Notes under the pieces: model-generated
What the model was told of the DNA's origin: nothing
Database searches by the model: none
Seen by the model: the letters and a program-made list of their open reading frames with translations, nothing else
Assembly (NCBI GenBank): GCA_029557395.1
Contig: JAKQIK010000009.1
Coordinates: 1-8,027 of the forward strand
Source: a bacterium
Lineage (GTDB): Bacteria > Patescibacteriota > Saccharimonadia > Saccharimonadales > JACDBH01
DNA length: 8,027 bases
Direction: 5' to 3'
Part shown: positions 6,257 to 8,027 of the stretch, piece after piece
How the letters are laid out: every line of letters starts with the position of its first letter
Position numbering within the stretch: position 1 is the stretch's first letter
Translations under genes and position numbers: made by a program

Positions 6257-7228
6257 TTGGGTAGCAAAAGAATAGCCGGTTTTTCATCCATACTGCTTGT
6301 TTTAGCAGTTATTGCTGGTGGTTTGTATTTTCGTCAAGACATTTTTGATTGGTATGTTCTGAGAAGCTATCAGCCACCAGCAGAAATAGCTTCGTTGGCC
6401 ACGGATACAACTATGCTTGATACTACCCGCAAGGTTTTCTATGTCAATAAACCCGTTATTGCCAACAAAGAAACATTTAATCAGTATTGCAGGAATAATA
6501 ATGAACAATCTATTGTCCTTGGTTGTTATCTATCTGGTCAAAGAGGTATATACTTGTTTGATATCCAAGACGACAGACTTAGTGGTGTCAAGGAAGTTAC
6601 AGCTGCTCATGAGGTATTGCATGCCGTTTATGATAGATTAAGCAATAGTGAACGAGAAAAAGTTAACAAGATGCTACTAGTGGCTTATGAAGGTGTTACT
6701 AGTAACCGTATTCGTGAGTCTGTGGAATTATATCGAAAGCAGGATCCAAATATTGTGAATAACGAACTTCACTCTATTCTTGGCTCTGAAGTGAGAAATT
6801 TACCTGAAGAGCTTGAGGCGTATTATTCGCAGTACTTCTCGAAACGCACTCAGATTGTCGCTTATTCTGAAAGATACGAACAAGCATTTGTGGAACGCAG
6901 AAACATGGTTAGAGACTATGACGCTCAATTAAGTTCTCTCAAAAAAGACATAGAATCAATGAGTGAAGAGTTAAAGATAGAAAATCAGGAGTTAACTAAT
7001 CTTCGTGATCAATTAAACTCGTTAAAAGTAACAAACATAGAAGAGCATAATCAAAAAGTTCCAGAGTTTAACTCTAGGGTCAATAGCTATAACAAAGCCA
7101 CAGATGAGCTTACTGCCAAGATAAATCAATACAATGATATTGTTCAGAAACGTAATGATATAGTGTCTGAAGAATCAGAGCTCATGGATGCCATGGATAG
7201 TCGGCAGGTTATCCCGGATCGGAATTAA
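6257..7228 (+). CDS. Membrane-anchored HExxH (zincin-like) protein with coiled-coil C-terminus
   Basis: I do not recognise a named family. The protein has 323 residues. Using the TTG start, a short basic N-terminus (MGSKR) precedes one hydrophobic segment at about 8-25, indicating a signal anchor with the rest outside the membrane. A globular part (about 45-200) carries HEVLH at 118-122, a zinc metalloprotease signature in the context VTAAHEVLHAVYDRL. Candidate third ligands lie about 50 residues on, at Glu170 (NNELHS) or Glu178 (GSE), as in gluzincins. Two cysteines, 78 and 90, flank a short loop and could form a disulphide outside the cell. Residues about 205-305 are charged and heptad-like, a long coiled coil with repeated Asn/Gln/Glu/Lys. 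The gene lies between clpC and radA, 77 nt after one and 11 nt before the other, so it is probably co-transcribed. It could be a cell-envelope protease or a catalytically dead structural relative. Confidence 0.88.
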   Translation: MGSKRIAGFSSILLVLAVIAGGLYFRQDIFDWYVLRSYQPPAEIASLATDTTMLDTTRKVFYVNKPVIANKETFNQYCRNNNEQSIVLGCYLSGQRGIYLFDIQDDRLSGVKEVTAAHEVLHAVYDRLSNSEREKVNKMLLVAYEGVTSNRIRESVELYRKQDPNIVNNELHSILGSEVRNLPEELEAYYSQYFSKRTQIVAYSERYEQAFVERRNMVRDYDAQLSSLKKDIESMSEELKIENQELTNLRDQLNSLKVTNIEEHNQKVPEFNSRVNSYNKATDELTAKINQYNDIVQKRNDIVSEESELMDAMDSRQVIPDRN

Positions 7229-7239
7229 ATTTTTAGACT

Positions 7240-8027
7240 ATGGCTAAAAAAGATCAATTAAAGTACGAGTGTAATAATTGTGGATCAATTTTTACTAGCT
7301 GGATGGGCAAGTGTAGTTCGTGCGGTGAATGGAATACTTTAGTTGAAAAAATTGATACTGACATTGTTGCTACGTCAGGCCATAAACTTAGTACGGTTGG
7401 TTTGATGGATATCGGTAAATCTAAGGCCAAAACACGTATTAGCTCAGAAATGAATGGAGTTGACGAAGTATTGGGCGGCGGTTTTGTGGCAGGAAGTATT
7501 AATTTGATTGCAGGTCAACCTGGTATAGGCAAAAGTACGTTGCTTCTTCAGATAGCTTGCAATGCATCTTCAAAGCAAAAAGTCCTATATATTAGCGGTG
7601 AAGAATCAGTGACTCAAGTTGGTATGAGAGCATCTAGGATAGGCAACGGGCATAGTAGTCTGCAGATTGTATCATCAAATTCGGCAGAAGATATAGCTCG
7701 AACAATAGCCGAAAATAACTTCGACCTGGTAATTGTTGATTCTATACAGACAGTGAGTGTTTCATCGGTTTCTTCGGGCGCAGGTTCGGTAGCTCAGATT
7801 ACTAACAGTACTCAACTATTGATGAGTGTAGCAAAAAAATCAGACACAGCACTTGTAATAGTAGGTCACGTAACCAAAGAAGGGTCAATAGCAGGACCAA
7901 AGGTACTTGAGCATGTTGTTGATGTCGTACTACAACTAGAGGGCGACCGATATGGAGGCTTTAAGATACTAAGAAGTGTAAAAAACCGTTTTGGAAGTAC
8001 AAACGAATCAGCGATATTTGAAATGAA
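7240..8027 (+). CDS. radA: DNA repair protein RadA/Sms, 3' end cut by window edge
   Basis: The first 262 codons are present; family members have about 450 residues, so the C-terminal Lon-like domain is missing. RadA is a hexameric RecA-like helicase that extends recombination intermediates during repair. A four-cysteine zinc finger comes first: C11-x2-C14 and C25-x2-C28, ending CGEWN. Next is LGGGF (78-82), Walker A GQPGIGKST (92-100), YISGEES (117-123), Walker B VIVDSIQT (164-171), GHVTKEGSIAGPKVLEH (209-225) and the RadA-specific KNRFG (248-252). Walker A has Gln93 where many homologues have Glu. No clear Shine-Dalgarno precedes the ATG. The start lies 11 nt after the preceding stop, so translation probably depends on coupling. 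Proximity to clpC echoes the clpC-radA pairing of firmicutes. Confidence 0.96.
   Translation, partial: MAKKDQLKYECNNCGSIFTSWMGKCSSCGEWNTLVEKIDTDIVATSGHKLSTVGLMDIGKSKAKTRISSEMNGVDEVLGGGFVAGSINLIAGQPGIGKSTLLLQIACNASSKQKVLYISGEESVTQVGMRASRIGNGHSSLQIVSSNSAEDIARTIAENNFDLVIVDSIQTVSVSSVSSGAGSVAQITNSTQLLMSVAKKSDTALVIVGHVTKEGSIAGPKVLEHVVDVVLQLEGDRYGGFKILRSVKNRFGSTNESAIFEM

Noticed and set aside
1..8027. Mobile elements, CRISPR arrays, tRNA/rRNA genes, phage or defence modules
   Set aside because: No transposase or integrase motifs, spaced direct repeats, cloverleaf or rRNA-like sequence were seen; coding sequence with conserved motifs fills nearly all of the window.

Overview
The window looks like chromosomal core sequence from an AT-rich, small-genome bacterium. 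My best guess is the Candidate Phyla Radiation (Patescibacteria), probably Saccharibacteria/TM7. This rests on the general look of the proteins (short NusA with no C-terminal extension, compact ClpC, M1 aminopeptidase) and on gene order, not on a database match. The standard code applies: nusA ends in TGA, and conserved glycines in ClpC, NusA and RadA use GGN. This argues against the UGA-glycine code of Gracilibacteria/Absconditabacteria.

Layout: the left quarter (1-2123, minus strand) is an M1-family zinc aminopeptidase (pepN-like) whose C-terminus runs off the window. The 300-bp divergent region 2124-2423 is dense. It holds overlapping back-to-back promoters, a self-contained micro-gene (ribosome binding site, 15-codon ORF, intrinsic terminator), then a near-consensus promoter and a terminator-like hairpin just upstream of nusA. 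Rightward from there: nusA (2424-3578), a perfect CIRCE operator wrapped around a promoter, clpC (3684-6179), a membrane-anchored HExxH protein with a coiled-coil tail (6257-7228, TTG start), and the 5' part of radA (7240 to the edge).

How the parts may work together: clpC-X-radA resembles the firmicute ctsR-mcsA-mcsB-clpC-radA stress operon. Here, however, ctsR/mcsAB are absent upstream and the heat-shock input appears to be HrcA acting on CIRCE. The protein between clpC and radA has a zincin signature and would face outward from the membrane, so it may be part of the same protein-quality or envelope-stress response. NusA is a transcription termination factor, and its own predicted leader carries a weak intrinsic-terminator-like hairpin, which suggests autoregulation by attenuation. 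No RNA genes, mobile elements, CRISPR arrays or long repeats were seen.
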